This document shows positions 1 to 8,223 of a stretch of 30,765 bases of DNA, piece by piece. Every line of letters starts with the position of its first letter. Positions within the stretch are counted from its first letter, which is position 1. The translations under genes were made by a program, and so were the position numbers. Origin of the DNA: CANHEE01 sp043777755 (lineage in GTDB: Bacteria > Bacteroidota > Bacteroidia > Chitinophagales > Saprospiraceae); contig JAYWHK010000086.1 of assembly GCA_043777755.1 (NCBI GenBank), positions 1-30,765 on the forward strand. The letters are read 5' to 3'. A model generated the notes under the pieces. That model made no database searches and was not told where the DNA came from. It saw only the letters and a program-made list of their open reading frames with translations.

Positions 1-110
1 ATTGATATTTTATTTTTATAAAAATTATAAAAATGTTATAAAATTTTAGTGTCTAAAAAATTTATACCTAAAATTTCAAAAACTGGAACATCGAGTTTAC
101 AGAAGATCAA

Positions 111-431
111 ATGCTTTTCCCTGCACCTGATTTTGTCGTTGAGATTTTATCTAAAAATACAGCTGCAAGAGATAGAGGTGTAAAAAAAGACGATTACGCA
201 GCACATGGAATCCCTGAATATTGGATTATTGATCCATTCAAACAACGCATTGAGCAGTATATTTTACTTTCAAAAAAAGATACAAAATATACGCCTGCAA
301 AACTTTATAGACTTGACGAAGAAATAGAAAGTCATGCAATTAAAGGTTTTGTCATTCCTGTTCAAGCGATTTTTGACGAAGCAGTGAATATAGAAACATT
401 ACAAGAGTTGATTGCAAATACAAAAGCATAA
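111..431 (+). pseudogene. 5'-truncated Uma2-family (DUF820) endonuclease-like gene
   Basis: The product resembles the C-terminal half of Uma2/DUF820 proteins, a PD-(D/E)XK-type nuclease fold common in Bacteroidota and cyanobacteria. Visible family motifs are APDFVVEILS near the start, then ARDRGVKKDDYAAHGIPEYW and the WIIDP segment, and a C-terminal IPVQAIFDE. Full-length relatives are roughly 180-200 residues; only 106 are present from the first ATG. Reading upstream in frame gives a few more family-like residues (NWNIEFTEDQ) before a TAA stop at 69-71, so homology runs past the ATG and is then cut off. The N-terminal half, including part of the expected active-site region, is missing. I infer a decayed gene or a recombination breakpoint at about position 72. 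The identity is fairly sure; loss of function is an inference. Confidence 0.75.
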
Positions 432-470
432 AAAAATCCAAGTTTTGAAAACTCAAAACTTGGATTTTTT
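431..470 (+). terminator. Strong hairpin terminator after the Uma2 fragment
   Basis: There is a perfect 18-bp stem (431-448 with 453-470) and a four-base loop. It has A-rich and T-rich ends, so it can terminate in both directions. It begins at the last base of the Uma2 stop codon. Confidence 0.85.
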
Positions 471-514
471 CTTTTATACATCAAATAATTAATTTTTTAT
501 TAAAATTTCAAAAT

Positions 515-544
515 AAATCTTAACTTTGTGCAAAGTTAAGATTT
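515..544. promoter_or_regulatory. 30-bp palindrome carrying TAACTTTG on both strands
   Basis: AAATCTTAACTTTG (515-528) is followed by TG and then its exact reverse complement (531-544). Each arm contains TAACTTTG, a perfect match to the Bacteroidota -7 consensus TAnnTTTG, at 521-528 on plus and 531-538 on minus. It could be a promoter with an operator for the dehydrogenase operon at 769, which would give a leader of roughly 235 bases, or simply a second bidirectional hairpin. I see no clear -33 TTTG at the right distance. Confidence 0.4.
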
Positions 545-564
545 AGATTTCTTTGTATGAAAAA

Positions 565-587
565 ATTTTATAAATAATTGATTTTCA
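565..587 (+). repeat. 23-bp direct repeat, copy 1 (copy 2 at 30711-30733)
   Basis: The 23 bases here are identical to 30711-30733, about 30 kb away, and similarity fades into AT-rich sequence on both sides. Core: TAAATAATTGATTTTCA. Both copies are intergenic. It may be part of a dispersed element or a chance AT-rich match. Confidence 0.4.
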
Positions 588-768
588 GTATTATAATTTT
601 ATTCTACAAAATAATATTTTGTCAAAACTTATAATTGCCTAAACCACATACAGGAAAATTCGCCCAAAAAGACTTAGCGTTGAATGAAAGTGTAATTTTT
701 ACCTTTTTTGTAAGTTCAGCGCCACAATTTTGTAATTATTTAAAAAAATCAACCACACCTTTTTTTAA

Positions 769-3165
769 ATGACATCATTTGAAACGCTTTTGGCAAGTGC
801 AAACCTAAATGGGAATGCTGATTTGTTAGAAAAAAATGAAATCCTGCGTGATTTCTGGCTCGCTTGTGCAAGCCGAGAAGCAAGTATGATTGCTCGAAAA
901 GAAGTATTGAGCGGTAAAGCTAAATTTGGTATCGTTGGCGATGGTAAAGAAGTACCGCAGATACTCATGGCAAAACAATTCCGTAAAGGCGATTGGCGAA
1001 GCGGCTATTACCGTGACCAAACCTTTATGTTTGCCCTTGGTATTTCGAGTATTGAGGACTTTTTTGCGCAATTGTACGCTGACCCTATCAATGACCCTTT
1101 TAGCGGAGGTCGTCAGATGAACAATCACTTCGCTACAGCAACGGTGGATAGAAAAACTGGGCAATGGTTGGAGCAGAAAAATCTCTACAACGTTTCGTCG
1201 GACACCTCAAATACGGGCGGACAAATGCCTCGAGCCTTGGGTTTGGCGTTGGCTTCCAAAAAGTACAAAAAAAATAAATTATTGACTGAAAATATTTTTT
1301 CAGATGCTGGAAATGAAGTAAGTTTTGTCACAATTGGCGATGCTTCTACATCTGAAGGGCATTTTTGGGAAAGTATCAATGCCGCAGGTGTTTTGAAAGT
1401 ACCTTTGGCGGTTTTTGTTTGGGACGATGGTTATGGAATTTCTGTTCCGACCCAATACCAAACCACAAAAGGTTCTATTTCAGAAGTGTTAGAAGGCTTT
1501 AAAGTCAATGAAAAAAGCGAAGGTCTTGATATTTATACTTGTTATGGTTGGGATTATGAAGGCATGAGCGAAACTTTTGAAAAAGGGATTCAAAAATGCC
1601 GTGAAACACATATTCCTTGCCTTTTTCATGTCAAAGAATTGACTCAGCCGCAAGGTCACTCAACGTCTGGTTCGCATGAACGTTACAAATCGAGCAACCG
1701 TTTGGAGTGGGAAAAAGAACACGATTGCTTGACGAAACTTCGTCAATATATTTTGGAAAAAGGCATTGCAAGCGATGTTCAGCTCAAAGAAATTGAAGCA
1801 AAAGCAAATCAGTTTGCAAAAGATAGCAAGAAAAGAGCCTACGAAAAAGTTGTTGCGCAATCAAAAATTAGATTGAAAAATTTAAATCTAATTCTTGAAA
1901 AAATACAAACGCAAGTTCCTCATAGTCAGGCAATTGTAAAAGAACAGCAGGCAATTTTGAATGCACAAGGAAATGCGCATTTTGCAGAATTGGTCAGAAG
2001 TACAAGGTTGATTTTATTTCAATTGCAAGATGAAAATCAATCTTCCATTGCCGAGTTAAAGGCGTGGTATGATGTTGCAAAAAGTGATGCAAAAGATTAC
2101 TATGAAAGTGAATTGTACAGTCATACAGAAAAAAATGCGCTGCGCATTGCAGAAGTAAAACCAGAATTTGATGAACAATCAGAACCAAAAACAGGTTATG
2201 AAATCATCAATGCTTTTTTTGATAAAGTTTTGGAAAAATATCCAGAATTGTATGCTTTTGGTGAAGACGTTGGTCAAATTGGAGATGTGAATCAAGGTTT
2301 TGCAGGAATGCAATCGAAGTACGGAAGAGATAGGGTTTTTGATGTAGGGATTCGAGAATTGACCATCATGGGACAAGCACTCGGAATGAGTATGCGAGGT
2401 CTGAAAACCATTGCAGAAATCCAATATTTGGACTATATATATTATGGTTTGGAGCTGTTGGCAGACGATATTAGTTGTTTGCGTTGGCGTAGTAAAGGCT
2501 TGCAACAAAGCCCTTGCATTATTCGTTCTCGTGGACACCGTTTGGAAGGAATTTGGCACTCTGGCTCACCAATGGGCGTTATGACGCACGCTTTGAGAGG
2601 TATGTATTTGTGTGTTCCTCGCAACTTTGTTCAAGCTGCTGGTATGTACAATACGCTTTTGCAAAGCGATGAACCTGGAATTGTTGTAGAGGTTTTGAAC
2701 GCTTATCGTTTGCGTGAAAAAATGCCAAATAATTTGGGTGATTACACTGTTCCCTTGGGAAAAGTGGAGGTTTTGCAAGAGGGAAAAGACGTTACTTTGC
2801 TGACGTATGGAGCTTGTGTACGCATCGCTCAGGAAGGAATCAAGCAATTGGAAAAAGTTGGAATCTCAGTAGAACTGATTGATATTCAGACACTTCTACC
2901 TTTTGATGTTCATCAAGATGTCTTAAAATCTTTGCAAAAAACAAACCGAATTGTATTCATGGATGAAGATGTACCTGGTGCAGCGACCGCTTATATGATG
3001 CAAGAAGTTTTGGAAAAGCAAGGCGGTTATCGTTTCCTTGATGCCACACCTCGGACTTTGACAGCAAAGCCACACCGTCCGCCTTTTGGCTCAGATGGCG
3101 ATTACTTTAGCAAGCCAAATGCAGAAGATGTTTTTGAAATTATTTTTAATTTAGTAAAAGAATGA
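769..3165 (+). CDS. 2-oxoacid dehydrogenase E1, alpha and beta subunits fused
   Basis: This is the thiamine-diphosphate-dependent E1 component that decarboxylates a 2-oxoacid and passes the acyl group to a lipoyl E2. Fused alpha/beta E1 proteins of about 800 residues are common in Bacteroidota, usually annotated as branched-chain (2-oxoisovalerate) or generic dehydrogenase E1. The alpha part covers about 1-400. It carries the ThDP motif starting at Gly190-Asp191 (GDASTSEG) and ending at the conserved Asn of ESINAAG. The beta part runs from about 475 (KTGYEIINAFF) to the end, with FGEDVGQIGDVNQG and the C-terminal transketolase-like domain (ITLLTYGA-type segment, FMDEDVPGAATAYMMQ). A charged, probably helical linker of about 100 residues separates them. 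No E2 or E3 gene is in the window, so the substrate cannot be fixed. It is the first gene of an operon, since the next gene starts inside its stop codon. Confidence 0.93.
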   Translation: MTSFETLLASANLNGNADLLEKNEILRDFWLACASREASMIARKEVLSGKAKFGIVGDGKEVPQILMAKQFRKGDWRSGYYRDQTFMFALGISSIEDFFAQLYADPINDPFSGGRQMNNHFATATVDRKTGQWLEQKNLYNVSSDTSNTGGQMPRALGLALASKKYKKNKLLTENIFSDAGNEVSFVTIGDASTSEGHFWESINAAGVLKVPLAVFVWDDGYGISVPTQYQTTKGSISEVLEGFKVNEKSEGLDIYTCYGWDYEGMSETFEKGIQKCRETHIPCLFHVKELTQPQGHSTSGSHERYKSSNRLEWEKEHDCLTKLRQYILEKGIASDVQLKEIEAKANQFAKDSKKRAYEKVVAQSKIRLKNLNLILEKIQTQVPHSQAIVKEQQAILNAQGNAHFAELVRSTRLILFQLQDENQSSIAELKAWYDVAKSDAKDYYESELYSHTEKNALRIAEVKPEFDEQSEPKTGYEIINAFFDKVLEKYPELYAFGEDVGQIGDVNQGFAGMQSKYGRDRVFDVGIRELTIMGQALGMSMRGLKTIAEIQYLDYIYYGLELLADDISCLRWRSKGLQQSPCIIRSRGHRLEGIWHSGSPMGVMTHALRGMYLCVPRNFVQAAGMYNTLLQSDEPGIVVEVLNAYRLREKMPNNLGDYTVPLGKVEVLQEGKDVTLLTYGACVRIAQEGIKQLEKVGISVELIDIQTLLPFDVHQDVLKSLQKTNRIVFMDEDVPGAATAYMMQEVLEKQGGYRFLDATPRTLTAKPHRPPFGSDGDYFSKPNAEDVFEIIFNLVKE

Positions 3166-3812
3166 TAAAAGGGATTTTTGAAGGCAGAACAACTTTTTTT
3201 GTTTTATATGCCTTGTTTTTATTGGTTGGGATTTATTTTTTGAATACAACCTTTCATGGCGAAGAAACTTTATTTTTTTCAAGAAACCACACAGCGTTTT
3301 GGGATAGTTTCTTTACCTTTGGGACAAGATTGGGCGAGCCATATACTTATGGCATTTTAGTCGTTGCTTTGCTATTTGTTCGCTTCGGTTATGCAATGAC
3401 TTTGCCAATGATTGGTATTGTTGTGAGTATTCTTTCTTGGTCGATGAAAATGTTTTTTCAAGAACTTCGTCCTTACAATTACTTCAATGACAATGGTTTA
3501 ATATCAGAACTGAATTTTGTGAAAGGCGTAAGGATTTTTCAAGATTTGACCAGTTTTCCGTCAGGACACACGATGTCAGGTTTTGCAATGTTTGGTTTTT
3601 TGGCATTGGTTTTTGGTAAAAATCCATTTTGGCAAGTGGTCTTTTTCTGTTGTGCAGCGTTGGTTGGCATTTCGAGAATGTACCTTTTACAACATTTTCT
3701 CAATGATGTCTTGGCAGGCTCGTTGGTTGGCGTTTTTTTAGCGATGTTTGTTTATTATTTACACGTTTTATATAGAAAATCGAGTCCGCATTGGACGGCG
3801 AAAAAATTTTAA
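3162..3812 (+). CDS. PAP2-family membrane phosphatase
   Basis: This is a polytopic membrane phosphatase of the PAP2 (type 2 phosphatidic acid phosphatase) superfamily, which acts on lipid phosphates or pyrophosphates such as undecaprenyl pyrophosphate. All three catalytic motifs are present: K96-x6-R103-P104, PSGH at 133-136, and S171-R172-x5-H178-x3-D182. The family predicts His136 and His178 as nucleophile and general acid/base. About five to six hydrophobic segments are visible, starting at residues 11-27. Its ATG overlaps the TGA of the dehydrogenase gene (ATGA at 3162-3165), which implies translational coupling. The exact lipid substrate cannot be read from sequence. Confidence 0.92.
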   Translation: MIKGIFEGRTTFFVLYALFLLVGIYFLNTTFHGEETLFFSRNHTAFWDSFFTFGTRLGEPYTYGILVVALLFVRFGYAMTLPMIGIVVSILSWSMKMFFQELRPYNYFNDNGLISELNFVKGVRIFQDLTSFPSGHTMSGFAMFGFLALVFGKNPFWQVVFFCCAALVGISRMYLLQHFLNDVLAGSLVGVFLAMFVYYLHVLYRKSSPHWTAKKF

Positions 3813-3842
3813 AATATTTCATTTATTAAATCAAAAAAATTT

Positions 3843-4733
3843 ATGCGTTTTTTAATCGTTTTATTTTCCGCAGTATTGTTTTTGGCAAGTTGTGCGAAAG
3901 AAAAAGCCGAAGGTGGCTACAAATACACTCATCACGTAAAAAAAGGTGGCAAAAAACCACAAGTTGGTGAAATTGCTTATTTTCACGTGACGATTCGTGC
4001 AGGTGAAAAAGTTTTGAACTCGAGCCGTACTGAAATGGCTGGAGAAGCTGCAAAATTCAAAATTCCAGAAGCTCCAAAAGACAAAGAGGAAAAGAAACAA
4101 CCAAATCCAATCCTTTCAGGAATCAAATTGATGGGAATTGGTGATTCGATGACTGTTTTCATGCCAATTGATACAATTGCACAATTGAAAGCGCAGTTTC
4201 CTGACGTAAAAGAATTGTCTTATGACATCACTTTGGTGGACATCAAAACAGAAGAAGCATACAACAAAGAAATGGAAGCACAGCGTGCGACTATGGCTCA
4301 AAAGCAAGAGGAAGGTGCTAAAGTAAGCGAACAAATCGGTGTGCAAGTAAAAAATGCTATTGCTCAATTTAAATCTAAAAAAATGGCTGCTCAAGACATG
4401 GGCAATGGTTTGAAGTTTTTCATTTCTGAACAAGGCACTGGGCCAAAAGTAGAAGCTGGAACAACCGCTTCTGTTCAATACTATGGTGCTTTGATGAACG
4501 GTGCTCGTTTTGACGATTCTTACTCTCGTGGTATGCAGCCTTTTAGCTTAAAAGTTGGCGAAGGTATGGTTATCGAAGGTTGGGACAAAGGTTTGACTGC
4601 TTTCAATCAAGGTTCAAAAGGTTATTTGTTTATTCCAGCTGCTTTGGGTTATGGAAAACAAGGCGCTGGTGAAGCAATTCCACCAAACTCTGATTTGGTG
4701 TTTTACGTGGAGATTGTGAATGTTGCAAAGTAA
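3843..4733 (+). CDS. FKBP-type peptidyl-prolyl isomerase lipoprotein, two FKBP-like domains
   Basis: The N-terminus is a lipoprotein signal with lipobox LASC and lipidated Cys17, so the protein is membrane-anchored in the cell envelope. Residues about 28-140 form a degenerate FKBP-like domain (VGEIAYFHVTIRAGEKVLNSS through SYDITLVDI). A charged helical linker (about 140-178, rich in Glu, Lys, Ala, Gln) follows. The canonical FKBP domain is at about 180-296 (ASVQYYGALMNGARFDDSY, VIEGWDKGLTAFNQGSKGYL, AALGYGKQG, IPPNSDLVFYVEIV). It resembles envelope folding factors of Bacteroidota such as the GldI-type lipoproteins, but I would not assign that name from this alone. It lies 30 bases after the PAP2 gene and is probably the last gene of that operon. 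Confidence 0.93.
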   Translation: MRFLIVLFSAVLFLASCAKEKAEGGYKYTHHVKKGGKKPQVGEIAYFHVTIRAGEKVLNSSRTEMAGEAAKFKIPEAPKDKEEKKQPNPILSGIKLMGIGDSMTVFMPIDTIAQLKAQFPDVKELSYDITLVDIKTEEAYNKEMEAQRATMAQKQEEGAKVSEQIGVQVKNAIAQFKSKKMAAQDMGNGLKFFISEQGTGPKVEAGTTASVQYYGALMNGARFDDSYSRGMQPFSLKVGEGMVIEGWDKGLTAFNQGSKGYLFIPAALGYGKQGAGEAIPPNSDLVFYVEIVNVAK

Positions 4734-4754
4734 TTTTGTTTTTAAAAATATTAT

Positions 4755-4797
4755 AAAAATCGTAAGAATGCTCTGTGGTATTCTTACGATTTTTTTT
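4755..4797 (+). terminator. Rho-independent terminator of the E1-PAP2-FKBP operon
   Basis: A perfect 15-bp stem (4755-4769 with 4780-4794), ten-base loop and continuing T-run lie 21 bases after the FKBP stop codon. Confidence 0.9.
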
Positions 4798-4826
4798 GTA
4801 CGTTTTAAAAAAATCTATGAATCACC

Positions 4827-4902
4827 CGTAGAGAAAAGGCGTGCCTTTTCTCGCACTACGGAATTTTACGCAACACGAGAAAAGGCGTGCCTTTTCTCTA
4901 CG
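4827..4902. repeat. Paired palindromic repeat element between convergent genes
   Basis: Two identical 22-bp palindromes (4831-4852 and 4877-4898; half-site GAGAAAAGGC) are spaced 24 bases apart. The outer flanks are mutually complementary (CGTA at 4827-4830 and TACG at 4899-4902), so the whole 76 bp can fold as one structure or as two hairpins. A related palindrome is at 17823-17844. The element sits just before the stop codon of the PASTA gene and could act as its terminator. It also creates meaningless short ORFs on both strands encoding an EKRRAFS-like peptide. Confidence 0.8.
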
Positions 4903-4912
4903 AGATATGGAT

Positions 4913-5794
4913 TTAATTCGACGGATTAAAATCTTCGTCTGTTTCTTCTTCGGTAGGACAACCAACGGGACGTCTTTGAGAAATGTACAAAGTGACTTGT
5001 TCGCCAATTCGCATCGTTACGCCAGGTCGATAAGCAGGTTCTTGTTTCCAAACATAAGCACTATTTTCTGCCGTCACCGAAGCGTCACGGACGATGCTAC
5101 CAATGTTTAGATTGTAATTGCTTAACAAAAATTTAGCCGCTTCAAAACGTTTGCAAACCAAATCAGGTATTTCAATGTTAGGATTTTCCCTTTCTGATAC
5201 GACAAATTGTAAAATTGCGCCTTTGGGTATTTTTTTTCCAAAACGCAACTGATTGGTGATTGTATCGCCATCAAAAATCACATCAATAATGGTATTTGGC
5301 TCTAAGATTGGGTCGAATTTTTTAGCAACAATTTCAGCTTTGATGTCATTGAGTGCTAATTTTCGTATATATTGCTCGTAATCATCGTTTCCGCCAGCGA
5401 TGTTCGGAATAATAACATTTTCGGCAGTTGCTTTTGTGATTGTAATATAAATAGTGCGGTCTTCTTTCACTCGGGACATCGCACGAGGATTTTGCTCAAT
5501 GACACTCAATGGCATTTTTCCTGCTTTGTAAATACTATCGCTCACGACGATTGTAAAACCTTTGCGGTCTGCCTCGTCGAGTGCATCTTCATAAGATTTG
5601 TCAATAAAATTAGGAACAGTGACGGATTCACCGTGTTTGGTATAGCATTTTAGCCAATAAGAGGTAAAAAATACAAAACCTACAAACATGGCAATTACGC
5701 CTGTGAAGTTTTTGATAAAAATTTTACTACTGATGAACCACCATGTTTCTTGTGCAGTATTTTTGATGGCTGCAATTATTTTTTCTTTTTTCAT
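4913..5794 (-). CDS. Membrane-anchored PASTA-domain protein
   Basis: A short cytoplasmic N-terminus is followed by one transmembrane helix at about residues 30-49 and then three PASTA domains outside the membrane: about 57-118 (SVTVPNFIDKSYEDA), 126-200 (VIIPNIAG) and 206-275 (IEIPDLVCKRFEAAKFLL). PASTA domains bind peptidoglycan fragments or muropeptides in Ser/Thr kinases and class B penicillin-binding proteins. Here there is no kinase or transpeptidase domain, a stand-alone form seen in many Bacteroidota. The C-terminus is acidic. A cell-wall sensing or scaffolding role is inferred. A TAnnTTTG box lies upstream at 5864-5871. Confidence 0.9.
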   Translation of the reverse strand: MKKEKIIAAIKNTAQETWWFISSKIFIKNFTGVIAMFVGFVFFTSYWLKCYTKHGESVTVPNFIDKSYEDALDEADRKGFTIVVSDSIYKAGKMPLSVIEQNPRAMSRVKEDRTIYITITKATAENVIIPNIAGGNDDYEQYIRKLALNDIKAEIVAKKFDPILEPNTIIDVIFDGDTITNQLRFGKKIPKGAILQFVVSERENPNIEIPDLVCKRFEAAKFLLSNYNLNIGSIVRDASVTAENSAYVWKQEPAYRPGVTMRIGEQVTLYISQRRPVGCPTEEETDEDFNPSN

Positions 5795-5863
5795 TTCTCT
5801 GATGTGTTAAGTAAGGCGTATAGAAATAAACACGTTTATTTTAGCCCAACTATTTGTAAGTCA

Positions 5864-5871
5864 CAAAGATA
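5864..5871 (-). promoter_or_regulatory. Putative -7 box for the PASTA gene
   Basis: The minus strand reads TATCTTTG, a perfect TAnnTTTG match, 70 bases before the PASTA start codon. No clear -33 element is visible. Confidence 0.5.
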
Positions 5872-5994
5872 ATGTTTCATGCGAAAAAATTAAATTTTTT
5901 AAAGGAACTTCAAAAAAATTTTGTTTTGTAGAGGTATTTTCAGGAGGCTTATAAAAAAGCCAATTCAATTAGCGACAATCAAACAATCGAATTT

Positions 5995-8085
5995 TTACGC
6001 CGCTTTTGGCAATTGAATAAAAAATTTAGTGCCTTGATTTTCAATAGACTCGAACCAGATTTGACCGTTGTATTTTTCTACAATATTTTTACAAATCGCC
6101 AAACCAACGCCAGTTCCTTCAAAACGAGCATCGTTTTTATTCAAACGCTGAAAAAGGTGAAACACTTTTTCTGAATATTCTTTTTTGATACCGATGCCAT
6201 TGTCCTCAACAGTAATCAAAACTTTATTACTGTCTTCCTTCCCTTCGATTTTGATGTTCGGATTGCGCTCACTGACGAATTTTATGCCATTGCTGACTAA
6301 ATTTTGTAACAATTGAGTAGTGTGTAACTTGCTCATAATGAGCGAAGTAAGGTTGGTTTTTACTTCTACGTTGGCATTTCTACTTTGAATAACAGAGCGA
6401 AGATTCTGCTTCACATCTTTTACCACTTCTTCAAGATTTACCGCTTCTTTGTCCTCTTCTTTGTTCATAATGAGCGTAGAATAAGCCAAAAGATCTTCCA
6501 AAAGGTCGTTCATTTTTTTTACGCCAGTGGTTACAAATCCCATGTATTCAGTACATTCTTCGGGTAAATTTTTTCCAAAACGGCGTTGAATCAAACTTAC
6601 AAAACTACCAATATTGCGCAACGGTTCTTTCAAGTCGTGCGCTGAGGCATACGCAAATTGGCGTAAAACCTCGTTTGACTCTTCCAAACGCTTGTTTTGT
6701 TGGTGGATTTCCTCGTTTTTCTTGACCAATGATTTGTTATTTTCGCCACGCATCCAAACGATAAAACCCAAAAGGGCAATCATCAAAGACAAAACCGCCA
6801 AGCCGCCAATCAAAGTGAACTTGTTTTCACGAAATTTTAAATCTTGAATCTCTTTTTCAGAACGTTCCAAATCATAACGGAATTGAAGTTCTGCCACACG
6901 CTTGGTTTTTTCCTCAGAGTTCAAAGAATCACGAAGTTTGTTGGAAAATTCTAAGTGAATCAATGCAGAAGACACGTTGTTTGTTTTTTTATAAACTTCA
7001 AAAAGTCCCTGATGGCTTTTTTGAGAAATGGAAAGCAATTGAGCCTTTTCAGCAATATCAAGACCTTGGCGGAAGAGATTTTCTGCCTTACTCAATTCCG
7101 AAGTAGCCAAATAGATATTACCCAAATCGTTGTATAATTTTGCTAAATTAAAATCACTTAAAAAATGTTTTTCTGCCAAACAAAAATCATAACTTTCCGT
7201 GGCACTTTTGTAATCTTTTTGCTTAAAATGAATATCACCTAAGGTCAAAAAAGCATTGACTTTAGCTTCTGTATCGTCGTCTTCGCTTCCTACATAAAGC
7301 ATACTTTCTTGAACTTTCTTGATGGCTTCCTCTATTTTTCCCAATTCAGCCAGCGTATTGGCATGACAGATTAGGACCTTCACGATAGCCTCTTTATTTT
7401 TATGTTTTTTTGCTAAACCATTTGCTTTTTCGATGGTTTGCAGTGCCAAATCGTAGTGTTTTGCAGAAACATAGATTTCTGTTAGGTTTTTTAATGTAAT
7501 GATTTGATTGATAACACTGTTTCTTTTTTCAGAAAAATTCAGGGATTTTAAGTAATAATCAACAGCTTTTTCGTAATCACCTGCAATGTAATAAAGTGCG
7601 CCAAGTCCGTCATACGCAAACTCAATGCCTTCTAATTCATTCACGGAAGTAGCAAATTCTAAGGTTTTGTTGTGGTATTCTTTTGCTTTTTGATAGTTAC
7701 CACCTTGTCGGTAAGCAATAGCAATGTCATTCAAAATAGTAAATTTTGTAGCATTGCTTTGATGATTGATATTTAGAGCTTTAAAATATTCTTGACAGGC
7801 TTCCTCGTATTTTCCATAATCCTCATAAATGTAGCCAAGAGAGCGATAACACTCAACAAGCGCGTGATTGTCATTTGCTTTTTCTGCTTTTTTCAAAGCG
7901 ACGGCAATAACCTTTTTGGCAGCATCAAAATCATCTAACGAAATATTTGTAGCCAAAGAATATAGCTCATCTAAACTCTTTGCAGCCAAAATGTCGTCAC
8001 TTGGGAGTTTTACCTCTTTAGCCCAAATAGGAGTAGAAATCAATGCCAGTGAAAGCATCAAAATTCTAAAAATAGCCAATTTCAT
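5995..8085 (-). CDS. Sensor histidine kinase with periplasmic TPR domain
   Basis: I place the start at ATG 8085, because the protein then opens with a proper signal peptide (MKLAIFRILMLSLALI...WAKE); the reading frame also has an in-frame ATG at 8169 that would put 28 non-signal residues in front. The product is 696 residues. Six or more tetratricopeptide repeats fill about 30-380 (AGDYEKAVDYYLKSL, KDYKSATESYDFCL and similar). A transmembrane helix lies at about 422-445, then a coiled coil, then HisKA with phospho-acceptor His483 (SAHDLKEPLR). The HATPase has N-box Asn599 (NLVSNGIKF), DNGIGI and GTGVGLAI. It autophosphorylates and would signal to a response regulator not encoded here. The ligand is unknown; the exported TPR region is the presumed sensor. 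It is the gene directly downstream of the peptide cassettes, with a terminator between. Confidence 0.92.
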   Translation of the reverse strand: MKLAIFRILMLSLALISTPIWAKEVKLPSDDILAAKSLDELYSLATNISLDDFDAAKKVIAVALKKAEKANDNHALVECYRSLGYIYEDYGKYEEACQEYFKALNINHQSNATKFTILNDIAIAYRQGGNYQKAKEYHNKTLEFATSVNELEGIEFAYDGLGALYYIAGDYEKAVDYYLKSLNFSEKRNSVINQIITLKNLTEIYVSAKHYDLALQTIEKANGLAKKHKNKEAIVKVLICHANTLAELGKIEEAIKKVQESMLYVGSEDDDTEAKVNAFLTLGDIHFKQKDYKSATESYDFCLAEKHFLSDFNLAKLYNDLGNIYLATSELSKAENLFRQGLDIAEKAQLLSISQKSHQGLFEVYKKTNNVSSALIHLEFSNKLRDSLNSEEKTKRVAELQFRYDLERSEKEIQDLKFRENKFTLIGGLAVLSLMIALLGFIVWMRGENNKSLVKKNEEIHQQNKRLEESNEVLRQFAYASAHDLKEPLRNIGSFVSLIQRRFGKNLPEECTEYMGFVTTGVKKMNDLLEDLLAYSTLIMNKEEDKEAVNLEEVVKDVKQNLRSVIQSRNANVEVKTNLTSLIMSKLHTTQLLQNLVSNGIKFVSERNPNIKIEGKEDSNKVLITVEDNGIGIKKEYSEKVFHLFQRLNKNDARFEGTGVGLAICKNIVEKYNGQIWFESIENQGTKFFIQLPKAA

Positions 8086-8158
8086 ATTTGTATTGTTTTC
8101 TCTAAATATAAAAATAAGGAAGTTGTGAGTAGTAAATTTCCTGATGTTTTCTCTGAAA

Positions 8159-8195
8159 AAGGAGAGCAATTATCATAATTATCATTGCTCTCCTT
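8159..8195 (-). terminator. Terminator after peptide cassette 1
   Basis: A perfect 12-bp stem (8159-8170 with 8184-8195) has a 13-base loop. On the minus strand it is followed by a five-T run. It lies 28 bases after the stop of the type A peptide and separates the cassette from the kinase gene. Confidence 0.75.
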
Positions 8196-8223
8196 CATAT
8201 TTATTATCTATAAAATCGTTCAA

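Larger units (their letters stand above)
471..768. other. Intergenic region before the dehydrogenase operon
   Basis: This holds the palindrome at 515-544, one copy of a 23-bp repeat (565-587), and a slightly GC-richer stretch at about 627-690 between AT-rich flanks. I see no convincing small gene here. Position 769 is the first suitable ATG of the downstream gene. Confidence 0.5.

Noticed and set aside
826..1164. Antisense ORFs of 60-126 codons inside the dehydrogenase gene
   Set aside because: They lie opposite a strongly conserved enzyme, have odd composition and no recognisable motif; typical shadows of a real gene.
4720..5110. Short ORFs on both strands with EKRRAFS-like sequence
   Set aside because: Translations of the palindromic repeat at 4827-4902; not genes.
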